Shown: positions 16,375-24,947, numbered from the stretch's first letter. The stretch: DNA of 64,000 bases from Actinomadura barringtoniae (GCF_017573505.1 NZ_JAGEOJ010000019.1:124001-188000), one strand, 5' to 3'. Numbers and translations are program-made. The notes: generated by a model not told the origin, from the letters alone.

Positions 16375-17358
16375 TCAGAGGACGCGGCGGCGGAGCAGAT
16401 ATGCCAGCACGAAGCCACTGGGCAGTAGCGGCGCCCACACCGTGATCAGCCGGTAGGCCAGCACGCTCCCGAGCGCGGCGGCGGATGGGACGTTCACTGC
16501 GGCGAGTCCTGCCACGAGAGTCACGTCCAGAGAACCGAAGCCGCCGGGTGAAGGCACCAGCGCCGACACCGATGACGCCACCAGATACACGGCGAAAGCC
16601 GTGGCCATGGAGATCTGGACGTCGAGTCCGCGCAGCACGGCGAACAGGATCAGCGAGTGCAGCAGCGGCATCGCGAACGAACCGAGCCACAGCGCCGTCG
16701 CCCGAGCCGGATCGCGTGCGACGTCCGCCAGGATTCGCGCCTCCTGCACCACCAGCTTGAGCGCCTTCCTCCGGAAACGCCACAGCGACGCCGCACCCGC
16801 GAGGAGCAGTGCCGACACGCACAGCAGGGCGATCAGACTCCCCGGCCCGAGGCCGGGCTGCCATCCGTGCCAGGGTGTGGCCACCCCGCTCATTGAGGCA
16901 GGGCTGAGCAGCAGGACGCCTGCGAGCAGCATCAGATGGGTGATGGCTCCGGCAGCCGAGTTGAGCCCGAGTGCCCCGGCCGCCGACGCTCGGCTGAGCC
17001 CGTTCATCGTCAGGAAGCGCAGATTCACGGCGATGCCGCCGGCGCCGGCGGGCAACACGTGGTTGGCGAACGATGCGGCCACCTGGACGGCGAACAGGCG
17101 CCGGACCGATATGGGGACAGAGATCGAACCGAGCTGGCTGACCGTGCCCGCTCCCCACAGCGCCACCGCGCAGAGCGATGCGAGAGCGATCCACTCGCCG
17201 TCCGCGGTGCTCAGCTGATCGCTTCCGGCGTCGACGGTCGTCCAGTGCCGCACGCCCAGGGCCGCGACCACCGCGACGACGAGCAGTGCCGGAAGGAGCC
17301 TGGCCACCGGCACGATCCGGCCCGGTCCGTCTGGCGGAACCCCCACCGGAACCCCCAT
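16375..17358 (-). CDS. LPG-synthase-type (UPF0104/AglD-like) membrane protein
   Basis: 327 residues with about eight transmembrane helices and the pattern of the lysylphosphatidylglycerol-synthase transmembrane family (PF03706): VAASFANHVLPAGAGGIAVNLRFL, the LNSAAGAITHLML helix, and SVSALVPSPGGFGSLDVTLVAGLAA. It lacks the soluble aminoacyl-transferase domain, as in stand-alone members that act as lipid or glycolipid flippases next to glycosyltransferases. ATG 17358 follows GAGGGG. A TACA-N4-TGTA-type operator lies 62 bases upstream. The glycosyltransferase, PAP2 and deacetylase genes nearby suggest a shared glycolipid route. Confidence 0.8.
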   Translation of the reverse strand: MGVPVGVPPDGPGRIVPVARLLPALLVVAVVAALGVRHWTTVDAGSDQLSTADGEWIALASLCAVALWGAGTVSQLGSISVPISVRRLFAVQVAASFANHVLPAGAGGIAVNLRFLTMNGLSRASAAGALGLNSAAGAITHLMLLAGVLLLSPASMSGVATPWHGWQPGLGPGSLIALLCVSALLLAGAASLWRFRRKALKLVVQEARILADVARDPARATALWLGSFAMPLLHSLILFAVLRGLDVQISMATAFAVYLVASSVSALVPSPGGFGSLDVTLVAGLAAVNVPSAAALGSVLAYRLITVWAPLLPSGFVLAYLLRRRVL

Positions 17359-17370
17359 CGGAGCGCCCCT

Positions 17371-17400
17371 CGTCTTCGTCCAACGCGTCTTCGTCCAACG
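17371..17400. repeat. Two perfect 15-base tandem repeats in the 5' leader of the LPG-synthase-type gene
   Basis: CGTCTTCGTCCAACG is present twice back to back, immediately upstream of the ribosome binding site of the minus-strand gene starting at 17358. Confidence 0.9.
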
Positions 17401-17420
17401 CGGCGCGCCACATCGACTGG

Positions 17421-17442
17421 CTTCTACATTCTAGTAAAAGTT
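17421..17442 (-). promoter_or_regulatory. TACA-N4-TGTA-family operator over the -10 of the LPG-synthase-type gene
   Basis: Read on the minus strand, the site has the core TACTAGAATGTAGAAG and matches 21 of 22 bases of the operator at 37192-37213. It contains TAGAAT, a good -10 hexamer, so a bound protein would block polymerase. Sites of this shape (TACA/T-N4-TGTA) are bound by BlaI/MecI/CopY-type repressors; a BlaI-family gene lies at 46633. The assignment of the regulator is inference. Confidence 0.6.
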
Positions 17443-17488
17443 CACATAAGGCCAGCATGTGGACTGGGTGCCTCGCCTGGCGGCAGGC

Positions 17489-18193
17489 TCACTTGAGAAA
17501 CCTCCTGGTCACTGCGACGGCCGCGAATGCCCAGGTGATTCCGAACAGGCAGCCGCCGAGGGCATCGGTCGGCCAGTGTGCGCCGAGGTAGACGCCGGTC
17601 AGGGCGACGGCCGCGGCCCACAGGGCGACCAGTACGCGGGCCGCCGGTCGAGTGAACGCCGTGGCAAACAAGATCGCGACGATGGTGGCGGCGGTCGTCT
17701 GGCTCGAGGGGAAGGCCCATCCGTCGGCGGCGTCGATCCAGTCACGGGCAAGGGGTGGAGGGCGGCCGATCGCGGCCGAGATCAGTCCGCGTACGGCCTG
17801 CCCGACAACGAGGATCAGCACTCCGATCAATGCGGCGTCCACGCGCTGACGTCGCCCCAGGCAGGCACCTGCCGCCGCCGCCAGGAGATAGGTGGCGATG
17901 CCCGTTCCCGTCAAAGTGACCAGGCGTGCGGCCGCAGTGAGGCCCGCTGCCCGGTGGAGCATCGCCCAGTGGTGAAGCCACCCGTCAGCGAGCACCGGTC
18001 GTCCATGCGTGCCGATGACCAGGCCGGTGAAGACCGCGAACAGAGCGGCGGCCAGAACTGCGGTGACCGGACGTGCTGCCCGATCAGGCAAAAGGCGCAC
18101 GCCGGAGATCCAGGGTGTTCGGCGGTGTCGGCGCGGTGGCGGTGACGGTGACGATCGGCATGGGGGGTGCTTGTCGATTCCGGTTGTGAGCAC
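17489..18193 (-). CDS. PAP2-family membrane protein with altered catalytic motifs
   Basis: 234 residues from GTG 18193, about six helices. The PAP2 (lipid phosphate phosphatase) motifs are recognisable but changed: motif 1 ends in GRPPP without the usual upstream Lys, motif 2 reads FPSSQTT where active enzymes have PSGH, and motif 3 reads GVYLGAHWPTD with Gly in place of the SR arginine while the nucleophile His and Asp remain. It may be inactive or act in transport or binding. Its promoter carries the 11-base-phased element at 18226 and a TACA-N4-TGTA palindrome at 18318. The exact start is uncertain. Confidence 0.75.
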   Translation of the reverse strand: MLTTGIDKHPPCRSSPSPPPRRHRRTPWISGVRLLPDRAARPVTAVLAAALFAVFTGLVIGTHGRPVLADGWLHHWAMLHRAAGLTAAARLVTLTGTGIATYLLAAAAGACLGRRQRVDAALIGVLILVVGQAVRGLISAAIGRPPPLARDWIDAADGWAFPSSQTTAATIVAILFATAFTRPAARVLVALWAAAVALTGVYLGAHWPTDALGGCLFGITWAFAAVAVTRRFLK

Positions 18194-18225
18194 GGGCGAT
18201 GGCGCATCCGTTCAACGGAAGTCGC

Positions 18226-18263
18226 GCTCACGGTAGCCAGTGCAAGGTAAGCGTCAGGCCAAC
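18226..18263 (-). promoter_or_regulatory. 11-base-phased direct-repeat promoter element (site A)
   Basis: On the minus strand: GTTGGCC, then GCTTACC 11 bases later, then exactly 17 bases from the start of GCTTACC to the -10-like TACCGT. The same arrangement occurs upstream of 34504, 39399 and 45368. The start of the PAP2 gene (18193) is 36 bases past the -10. Direct repeats with 11-base period are the normal target of OmpR-type regulators. Confidence 0.6.
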
Positions 18264-18317
18264 GTGGATCCCCTCTTGCAGGAACATCTGGACCTCTCGC
18301 CGTCCCCCGATCTATCT

Positions 18318-18333
18318 TCTACAGTTCTGTAGA
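18318..18333. promoter_or_regulatory. TACA-N4-TGTA palindrome upstream of PAP2 gene
   Basis: TCTACA-GTTC-TGTAGA has perfect 6-base arms. It lies between the 3' end of the deacetylase gene and the PAP2 promoter, 125 bases upstream of the PAP2 start, and belongs to the same family as the sites at 17421, 36000, 37193, 49047 and 49158. Confidence 0.6.
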
Positions 18334-18358
18334 TGTTGGGGTAGGGTTCCGTATCGGG

Positions 18359-19174
18359 TCATGAGGGGCGGGGGAGGCTGGCGAAGATGTCGTCGAGCAG
18401 CGGCCGGGCCGCGACGCGCCCGTGTTCGACGTACCACTCGTGGCCGAGGACCCACCTGAACACCGGGCCGGGAAGCCGCAGCAAGAAAGCCAGCGTCCGC
18501 AGCCCGGAACCGCCACCGGCCTGGCTGACATGCGCGGCCATCGCGGCTCGCTTGAGGCAGCTGAAACGGCGAACGTCGACCCGGTGGGTGAGGCGTTCAG
18601 GGGCGGTGTACGCCGAGGCGAACCGGGCCGGAGCGAAGTCGCGCGGGACGCCTGGCAGAAAGCAGACCAGGCGCAGCGCACGCAGGAGCAGACGGCGGTC
18701 CAGCGTGGCCTCCAGCACGACGGGCGTGCCTGCCAGCTGTGCTGCCAGGACTCCCACGTCATGGACGCGGATGTGGTCGGGATGACCGTAGCCACCTGCC
18801 GGATCGTAGATCGTCAGTACGTCTGCCCGTTCCTCCCGCAGGATCCGCGCGAGCCGCTGCGCGGCCTCCTCACGGTCGGCGTGGGCGAAGGCGTTCGCCG
18901 CCTTGGCAGGGGCCCGGGCCATGCCGGAGTCGTCATAGCCGAGGCATTCGACGCGGGCGCAGCCGAGGACCGCCGCGGACCGCCGCAGTTCCGCGAGGCG
19001 GCGTTCGGCCAGATCGGTCCCGGTGAGATTCGCAGCGGCCAGGCCGGCCGCGCCGGAGGTGGCGACGACGATCACCGCGCGATGCCCCTCGGCCGTGACC
19101 CGAGCCAGCGTTCCTGCGGTGAGCAGGGCCTCGTCGTCGGGATGGGCGTGGAACGACACCAGAACATGCGGCAT
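18359..19174 (-). CDS. PIG-L family N-acetylglucosaminyl deacetylase
   Basis: 271 residues from ATG 19174. The zinc site is in AHPDDE (about 8-13) and GHPDHIRVHDVG; both are intact. Family members de-N-acetylate GlcNAc-inositol compounds (MshB in mycothiol, PIG-L in GPI anchors) or antibiotics. It is divergent from a GT4 glycosyltransferase with 70 bases between the starts, so the two are probably co-regulated: a glycosyltransferase adding GlcNAc followed by a deacetylase is the classical first pair of GPI and mycothiol synthesis. Not MshB itself by context. Confidence 0.85.
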   Translation of the reverse strand: MPHVLVSFHAHPDDEALLTAGTLARVTAEGHRAVIVVATSGAAGLAAANLTGTDLAERRLAELRRSAAVLGCARVECLGYDDSGMARAPAKAANAFAHADREEAAQRLARILREERADVLTIYDPAGGYGHPDHIRVHDVGVLAAQLAGTPVVLEATLDRRLLLRALRLVCFLPGVPRDFAPARFASAYTAPERLTHRVDVRRFSCLKRAAMAAHVSQAGGGSGLRTLAFLLRLPGPVFRWVLGHEWYVEHGRVAARPLLDDIFASLPRPS

Positions 19175-19244
19175 GGCTGCAGTCTTGCGCACCTGCCACC
19201 GGCACACGGCCGACGATCGCGAACACCCCCGGAGGCGGCCGCGC

Positions 19245-20417
19245 ATGAGGATCGCCCACGTCACCGACTTCTACCTGCCTCGGCTCGGCGGCATCGAGGT
19301 GCATGTTCACGACCTCGCCGAGAGGCAGTCGGCGGCCGGCCACGATGTCGAGATCATCACGTCGTCGCCGCTGGGGGATAGGGCCTGCCGGGAGCGGAAC
19401 GACCGGGAACGGTACGCCCGGGAACGGTACGCCCCGGACGCGGGACCTCGTGTGCACCGTCTGACCGGAGGCGGCGTTCTTCGTTCGGCGCTCAATCCCC
19501 AGGCATCCTGGAGAGGGCGGCGGCTACTGCGAGAAGGCCGCTACGACCTGGTGCACGCCCACGCGGGGGTCGTCTCGCCGTTGGCGTTGGGGGCTGTGGC
19601 GCTCGCCCACGAGATCCCCGTCGTGGTGACCCAGCATTCTCTGCTCTCCTACGCCGAACCCGCCTACCAGGTGCTCAACGCCGCGGCACGCTGGTCGGAA
19701 CTGCCCGCCGTATGGACAGCGGTCAGCTCCGTGGCCGCCGAACCGGTGCGGCGGCTGGTGCACCCCGCGCCCGTGCAGGTCCTGCCGAACGGCATCGACG
19801 CCTGGCGATGGCGGATCGATCCGGTTTCTCGGGAGCCCCATCAAATGGTGGTCGTGGCGGTGATGAGGTTGGCCGTGCGCAAACGGCCGCTACCGCTCCT
19901 GCGCATCTTGCGGCAGGCGCACCATGCGCTGGGCGATCAAGTCGACCTACGCGCAGTGATCGTGGGCGATGGTCCGGAGCGCGCGCTGGTCGAGCGATTC
20001 CTCAGCCGGCACCGCATGGACCACTGGGTGAGCCTGCCCGGGCGCTTGTCGCGGCACCAGATCCGGGCGCTGTTCGCCCGTGCCGATGCCTTCGTCGCTC
20101 CGGCGACGCTGGAGTCGTTCGGCATCGCCGCGCTGGAGGCCCGATGCGCCGGCCTGCCGGTGATAGCACGGGCCGAGGGCGGCATCGGCGAGTTCATCAG
20201 CGACGGCAAAGAAGGCATCCTGGTGGGCGGAGACGGGGCCATGGCCGAGGCGATCGTTCGGCTGGCCCGTGATCCCGCGGAACGAGAACGGATCATGGAG
20301 CACAACCGGGAGACGCCGACCTCGATGGACTGGTCGGATGTGCTTCCCCTCACCATCGAACTGTACGAGAGGGCGCTCCGGCGGGAACGCCCTCGACCGG
20401 CCCGGGCGGGGAGTTGA
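19245..20417 (+). CDS. Family 4 glycosyltransferase (GT-B fold)
   Basis: 390 residues from ATG 19245, nine bases after GGAGG. N-terminal acceptor domain begins RIAHVTDFYLPRLGGIEVHVHDLA, the Gly-rich loop of GT4 enzymes such as MshA and PimA. The C-terminal donor domain has VIVGDGPER, LPGRLSRHQIRALFARADAFVAPATLESFGIAALEARCAGLPVIARAEGG, with the EX7E nucleotide-sugar motif (E-SFGIAAL-E). A small in-frame repeat RERYARERYA sits at about 47-56. Cytosolic side of the membrane. Overlaps the next gene by TTGA, so the two products are made together. Confidence 0.88.
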   Translation: MRIAHVTDFYLPRLGGIEVHVHDLAERQSAAGHDVEIITSSPLGDRACRERNDRERYARERYAPDAGPRVHRLTGGGVLRSALNPQASWRGRRLLREGRYDLVHAHAGVVSPLALGAVALAHEIPVVVTQHSLLSYAEPAYQVLNAAARWSELPAVWTAVSSVAAEPVRRLVHPAPVQVLPNGIDAWRWRIDPVSREPHQMVVVAVMRLAVRKRPLPLLRILRQAHHALGDQVDLRAVIVGDGPERALVERFLSRHRMDHWVSLPGRLSRHQIRALFARADAFVAPATLESFGIAALEARCAGLPVIARAEGGIGEFISDGKEGILVGGDGAMAEAIVRLARDPAERERIMEHNRETPTSMDWSDVLPLTIELYERALRRERPRPARAGS

Positions 20418-21265
20418 CGGGGGCCGCGGCGCGCCGCCGCCCCAGGCTGGTGGGCGAGCTGGTCGTCGTTCTCGCCCTGGTGAAGGTCTATGACTACGTT
20501 CGGTCGCTGGCCGCCGAGCGTGAGCCGCTCGCCCGTGGCCATGGCGAGCACCTCCTCTCGGCGGAACGGCTGCTCGATCTCGATTGGGAGCATGCGGGCA
20601 ACCACTGGCTGGCCGGCCATCGGACGCTGGGGCTGGCCGCCGCGTACTGGTACCAATTCGCCCACATCGGGGTGACTCTTACCGTGCTCGTCTGCTGCTA
20701 TGTCGCCCAGCCGAGCCGCTACCGACCGGCTCGCAACGCCCTGGTGGTCACCAACCTCGTGGGCATGGCCGTGTTCTTCACCTTCCCGGTGATGCCGCCC
20801 CGGCTGCTGCCGGGCGGCGGTTTCACCGACTCCGTCGCGGCGGCCGGATTCGGCTCGGAGCACGGCGGCCCCATACCCGCCGATCAGTTCGCCGCGATGC
20901 CCTCACTGCATCTGGCCTGGGCCACCTGGACCGGGCTGGTGGCCGCGGGGTTGCTGTCGAACAAGCTCGCCCGGACGTTGTGCCATGCCTATCCGGTCGC
21001 GACGGCCCTGGTCGTCGTCGTTACCGCGAACCACTACGTTCTGGACGTCGTCGCCGGTGTCGTCGTGGCCCTGGCCGCGGTGTGGACCACCAGCCGCAGA
21101 GCCGTTCGGCAGCAGGCGGCCTCGGGCGGGACCGGCTCGGGCGGGACCGGCTCGGGTGAGACCGACTCAGCGCCTTTCCGAGATGAACGCGAGCAGGCAG
21201 CCCCTCCGGCTGAGGAAACGGGCACTGTAGATGCGATAACCGGCCGCTTGCCTTCGCCTCCCTAG
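20414..21265 (+). CDS. PAP2 superfamily, inositolphosphotransferase (Aur1/Ipt1-like) type
   Basis: 283 residues from a TTG overlapping the GT4 stop, with GGGGAG just upstream. About six helices. Motifs MPSLHLAWATW and NHYVLDVVAG are those of the PAP2_3/inositolphosphoryl-transfer subgroup, where the first His is the general acid and the second the nucleophile. In actinobacteria such proteins sit in lipoglycan and inositol-lipid gene sets. A Gly/Thr/Ser repeat (GGTGSGGTGSG) precedes a charged cytoplasmic tail. Together with GT4 and PIG-L it points to an inositol-containing surface lipid; this is inference. Confidence 0.75.
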   Translation: MTGAAARRRPRLVGELVVVLALVKVYDYVRSLAAEREPLARGHGEHLLSAERLLDLDWEHAGNHWLAGHRTLGLAAAYWYQFAHIGVTLTVLVCCYVAQPSRYRPARNALVVTNLVGMAVFFTFPVMPPRLLPGGGFTDSVAAAGFGSEHGGPIPADQFAAMPSLHLAWATWTGLVAAGLLSNKLARTLCHAYPVATALVVVVTANHYVLDVVAGVVVALAAVWTTSRRAVRQQAASGGTGSGGTGSGETDSAPFRDEREQAAPPAEETGTVDAITGRLPSPP

Positions 21266-21275
21266 CCTGCTCGGC

Positions 21276-22055
21276 ATGACGATCGCACGTCGCCAGATGC
21301 TGGAAGCCGGGCTCGTGACGCTGGCGGGACTCACGGCGGCCTGCTCTTCTCCGCACACCGACACCAAGCAAGCCGAACGCACTGGGCCGACCTCGCCCAG
21401 TGTCCCCGCGACCTCCCCGAGCACCGATGGGCCGGCCTCGACACGGAAGGGCAGGGGCGGTGAGGTGGTGCACGGCCCAAGGTCCCGCCGCGAAGTCGCG
21501 CTCACCTTCCATGGCGCCGGAGAAGTCGCTCTGGCCGAACGGCTCCTCACAGCGATCGAGCAAGCCAAGGCAACGGTCACCGTGATGGCCGTCGGGACAT
21601 GGCTCGACTCCAGCCCTCACATGGCCTCCCGGGTGCTGCACGGAGGACATGAGCTGGGAAATCACACTCAGCACCACCTGGACATCAAGGCGATGAGCGC
21701 CGCTCAGGCGCAGGCCGAGATCAGTGAGTGCGCCCGCCGGCTGAAAAGCCTCACCGGAACGATAGGCGCCTGGTTCCGGCCATCGCAGACCCGTCACGCA
21801 CCTCTGAACCTGCAGCGCGAAGCCGCACGCATCGGCTACCAGGCATGCCTGTCGTACGACGTCGACTCGCTGGACTTCACCGATCCGGGGCCAAGGGCCG
21901 TGGCCCGCAACGTCCTCACCAAAGTTCAGCCGGGCTCCATCGTCAGCCTGCACTTCGGGCATGCGGGCACGATCCAGGCGATGCCCGTGATCCTCGATGG
22001 CCTGAAGGCACGCGGGCTCACCCCGGTCACCGTTTCGCGCCTGCTGAGGTCGTGA
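21276..22055 (+). CDS. Lipoprotein with NodB polysaccharide-deacetylase domain
   Basis: 259 residues. The N-terminus is a twin-arginine-like RRQ followed by a hydrophobic stretch and lipobox LTAAC at Cys34, so it should be membrane-anchored outside the cell. The NodB domain starts at EVALTFHGAG (variant of TFDDG, His in place of one Asp), then the metal-binding NHTQHH, the WFRPSQTRHAP motif 3 and the final VSLHFGHAG. This variant set is typical of an actinomycete subgroup and is probably active on acetylated glycan. The next gene starts on its stop codon. Confidence 0.8.
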   Translation: MTIARRQMLEAGLVTLAGLTAACSSPHTDTKQAERTGPTSPSVPATSPSTDGPASTRKGRGGEVVHGPRSRREVALTFHGAGEVALAERLLTAIEQAKATVTVMAVGTWLDSSPHMASRVLHGGHELGNHTQHHLDIKAMSAAQAQAEISECARRLKSLTGTIGAWFRPSQTRHAPLNLQREAARIGYQACLSYDVDSLDFTDPGPRAVARNVLTKVQPGSIVSLHFGHAGTIQAMPVILDGLKARGLTPVTVSRLLRS

Positions 22056-23173
22056 TGCGCAGATCAGCCGCCGTCGCGGCCGTTCTCCTCGCCGCCGCGT
22101 GCAGCGGCAACACGACCAGTACCCGGGTGCCGCGTCGGGCCGATGCCCCACAGACGGGTGGTCCACCGCGATCCCAAGCCATCGATGTCTACGCCCATGA
22201 CCGCCCAGGAATGCTCAGCCCCGTCACCAAGAGCTTCCCCGCGCGCATCTACGTGCCTGACAGCGGGAGCAACGACGTCATCGTCATCGACCCGCACTCG
22301 TTCAAGAAGATCGCGCGCTTCAAGGTCGGGCGCCGCCCCCAGCACGTGGTGCCTTCCTGGGACCTGAAGACACTGTGGGTCAACGACAACGACTCCAACG
22401 ACCTGGTCCCGATCAACCCTGCCACCGGCAAACCCGGCCGGAAGGTCCACGTCACCGACCCGTACAACCTGTACTTCACCCCGGACGGCCGCTACGCCAT
22501 CGTGATGGCCGAACGCAACGACACCCTCGACATCCGCGACGCCCACACGATGAAGCTCGTCCGTCAGGTGCGGCTCCCGTGCAGGGGCATCAACCATGCC
22601 GACTACACCGCCGACGGCACCGGCTTCATAGCGACCTGCGAATTCTCCGGCCAGGTCCTCAGATTCGATGACCGCGACTGGAAGCTCACAGGCGAACTGC
22701 TCCTGAGACCCGGTGCCATGCCGCAGGACGTCAAGGTCTCGCCAGATGGCAAGACCTTCTACGTCGCCGACATGGCCGGCAACGGCGTATGGACCATCGA
22801 CGCCGCAACGTTCCGCAAGACCGGTTTCATCCACACCGGCAAAGGCGCACACGGCCTGTACGTCAGCCGCGACGAAACCCGCCTCTACGTCTCCGACCGC
22901 GGCCAGGGATCGGTCTCCGTCATCTCGTTCGCCGATCGCCGCGTCGCCACCCGCTGGAAGATCCCCGGCGGCGGCTCGCCGGACATGGGCGGCATCTCCG
23001 CCGACGGCAAGGTCCTCTGGCTGTCGGGCCGCTACAACTCCGTCGTGTACGCGATCTCCACCACCGACGGTCACCTGATCAAGAAGATCCACGTCGGCGC
23101 AGGCCCGCACGGCCTGTGCGTCTACCCCCAACCCGGCCGCTACTCCCTAGGCCACACCGGCTCCTTTCGCTGA
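22055..23173 (+). CDS. YVTN-type beta-propeller lipoprotein
   Basis: 372 residues from ATG 22055; an in-frame GTG at 22052 overlaps the upstream TGA. Lipobox LLAAACSG puts an acylated Cys at about 14-16. About seven 40-residue blades follow, each with the D-G-x-x-x-Y/V-V pattern (PDGRYAIVMAERNDTLDIRD, PDGKTFYVADMAGNGVWTID, RDETRLYVSDRGQGSVSVIS, ADGKVLWLSGRYNSVVYAIS). Such propellers are binding scaffolds at the cell surface. Its last 34 bases overlap the convergent response-regulator gene. Confidence 0.82.
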   Translation: MRRSAAVAAVLLAAACSGNTTSTRVPRRADAPQTGGPPRSQAIDVYAHDRPGMLSPVTKSFPARIYVPDSGSNDVIVIDPHSFKKIARFKVGRRPQHVVPSWDLKTLWVNDNDSNDLVPINPATGKPGRKVHVTDPYNLYFTPDGRYAIVMAERNDTLDIRDAHTMKLVRQVRLPCRGINHADYTADGTGFIATCEFSGQVLRFDDRDWKLTGELLLRPGAMPQDVKVSPDGKTFYVADMAGNGVWTIDAATFRKTGFIHTGKGAHGLYVSRDETRLYVSDRGQGSVSVISFADRRVATRWKIPGGGSPDMGGISADGKVLWLSGRYNSVVYAISTTDGHLIKKIHVGAGPHGLCVYPQPGRYSLGHTGSFR

Positions 23174-23811
23174 CCGGAGAGCGGCTGCCCGAGGCCGGAG
23201 CGGTGGGCGAGGATGACCAGCTGGATGCGGTCGCGGGCCTTGAGCTTGCTGAGCAGCGCGGCGACGTGGGTGCGGGCGGTGCCTGGGGCGATGTCGAGGT
23301 GCACGGCGATCTCGGCGTTCGACAGGCCCTCGGCCACCAGGAGGAGGACGTCACGTTCTCGCGCGGTGAGGTTGGCGAGGGCCGCTGAGTCAGGCGGGAT
23401 CGGGCGGGTGGTGAACGCGGTGATGAGGCGTCGGGTGATGGCAGGGGACAAGAGCGCGTCACCGCGGGCGATGGTCCTGATCCCGTCGAGGAGTTCGCGG
23501 GGCGGGGTGTCTTTGAGGAGGAAGCCGCTGGCTCCGCCACGTAGGGCTGCGTAGACGTACTGGTCCAGGTCGAAGGTGGTCAGTACGAGGACGCGGGAGC
23601 CGGTGATCTGCCGGGTGGCCTCAAGCCCGTCCACGCCAGGCATCCGGATGTCCATGATGACGACGTCGGGCTGTAGTTCGCGTGCGAGCGCGACGGCTTG
23701 TGCGCCATCGGCCGCCTCGCCGACGGCCTCGAGATCGGGGGCCGTGCCGATGATCCCGACGAGGCCTGCTCGCACGAGCGCCTGGTCGTCGGCGACGAGG
23801 ACGCTGATCAT
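23140..23811 (-). CDS. NarL/LuxR-family response regulator
   Basis: 223 residues from ATG 23811. Receiver with DDQ, phosphoacceptor Asp54 (VIMDIRMPG), LTTFDLDQYV and GFLLKD; LuxR helix-turn-helix LTARERDVLLLVAEGLSNAEIAVHL at about 150-210. ATGA overlap with the kinase upstream. The C-terminus (SGQRKEPVWPRE) extends beyond the usual end and overlaps the propeller gene on the other strand by 34 bases. Likely target: the divergent ABC operon at 25112. Confidence 0.9.
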   Translation of the reverse strand: MISVLVADDQALVRAGLVGIIGTAPDLEAVGEAADGAQAVALARELQPDVVIMDIRMPGVDGLEATRQITGSRVLVLTTFDLDQYVYAALRGGASGFLLKDTPPRELLDGIRTIARGDALLSPAITRRLITAFTTRPIPPDSAALANLTARERDVLLLVAEGLSNAEIAVHLDIAPGTARTHVAALLSKLKARDRIQLVILAHRSGLGQPLSGQRKEPVWPRE

Positions 23812-24947
23812 GTCGGCAGCGGCAGGATCGCCGTGACCTGAAAGCCGCCCTGGGGGAGTGGAACGGCCTCGAGGGTGCCGCCGTGGGTGAGCGCGCGTTC
23901 TCGCATGCCGAGCAGGCCATGGCCGGGGCGGTGCCCGCGCGCCGGTCCGTTGCCGTTGTCGCTGACCTTGATGGTGAGGTCGGCTGGTGTTCTTGTGATC
24001 AGGAGGTGTGCGTGCTCGGTGGCGGCGTGCTTGATCACGTTGGTGAGGGCCTCCTGGGTGATGCGGTAGGCCGAGAGCCCGACGGATGCGGGCAGATCGT
24101 CGAGCGTGCCGTTCAGCTCGACCTCGGCCTGAACGCCTGCGGCGGCGGTCCGTTCGATCAACTGCGGCAGATCGCTCAGGCTGGGCGCGGGTTCCATGTC
24201 GATGCCGGTCGACGCCGGGCGCAGTACCTGGAGGAGCGCGCGCAACTCGGTGAGTGTGGCTCGCCCGGCCGTCTCGATCGTGGCCAGCGCGGCCTGGGCC
24301 TGGTGCGGCTGGTCCAAGGCGATGAGGGCGCCATAGCCGGCCTGGACGGTGATCACGCTCATGCCGTGCGCGAGCAGGTCGTGCATCTCGCGGGCGATCC
24401 TGAGCCGTTCCTCCGTCGCCGCCTGCTCCGCGCGGTGCCGGGCTTGGCGGCGCTGAATGCCCAGCGTGTGGCCGACCGTCCAGATCACCAGGTAGAGGAC
24501 GGTGAACGCGGTCGCGGCGCCTCGGTGCCGGAAGTCGGGCAGCGCCGTCGCCCAAGCGCAGGTGAGGGAGAGTGCGAGCGCGGCGTAGGCGTACGATCCG
24601 GATGCCAAGGGCCACAGGACATAGCCGAAGGCCACCAGCCCGGCCATCGTCGAGGGCGGGTCCACCGCGCCGACCAGGCACAGCCCGGTCAGAAGCAGGC
24701 CGAGTGATGGCAGCGGCCGCGCTGCGAGAGCGACGGCCAGCGAGAACAGCACGGCGCCGGCCGTGAGCCCGAGTGCCTGGGCCACGCCTCGGTCTGCGTG
24801 ATTGAGCATCATCAGCGTCGCGGGCACTGAGAACGTGATCGCCGCCAAACGGTCTCGAGCGGGAGGCGTCAGGCAACCGGCCAGCCGATCCCGCACGCGC
24901 ACATAGGTCTGATCTCGTGCGGGCGAGAGCACCGGACGACCGTTCAT
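23808..24947 (-). CDS. Sensor histidine kinase, HisKA_3 type
   Basis: 379 residues from ATG 24947. About five to six transmembrane helices between 35 and 165 without a large outer domain, then a coiled linker, the phosphorylated His189 in RIAREMHDLLAHGMS, N-box EALTNVIKHAA and G-boxes VSDNGNGPARG and GHGLLGMRERA. It forms an operon with the regulator at 23140 and is divergent from a BcrAB-like ABC transporter, the arrangement used for peptide-antibiotic response. Confidence 0.88.
   Translation of the reverse strand: MNGRPVLSPARDQTYVRVRDRLAGCLTPPARDRLAAITFSVPATLMMLNHADRGVAQALGLTAGAVLFSLAVALAARPLPSLGLLLTGLCLVGAVDPPSTMAGLVAFGYVLWPLASGSYAYAALALSLTCAWATALPDFRHRGAATAFTVLYLVIWTVGHTLGIQRRQARHRAEQAATEERLRIAREMHDLLAHGMSVITVQAGYGALIALDQPHQAQAALATIETAGRATLTELRALLQVLRPASTGIDMEPAPSLSDLPQLIERTAAAGVQAEVELNGTLDDLPASVGLSAYRITQEALTNVIKHAATEHAHLLITRTPADLTIKVSDNGNGPARGHRPGHGLLGMRERALTHGGTLEAVPLPQGGFQVTAILPLPT

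Noticed and set aside
18226-18263. PhoP (PHO) box reading of the direct repeats
   Set aside because: PHO boxes use GTTCACC units; these have GCTWACC and a fixed -10 distance. The regulator at 44530 has no adjacent phosphate genes, so a local OmpR-type regulator is the better guess.
18359-19174. MshB of mycothiol synthesis
   Set aside because: The PIG-L family fits, but mycothiol genes are not clustered with envelope lipoproteins and the GT4 neighbour lacks a distinct MshA context; left as family-level call.
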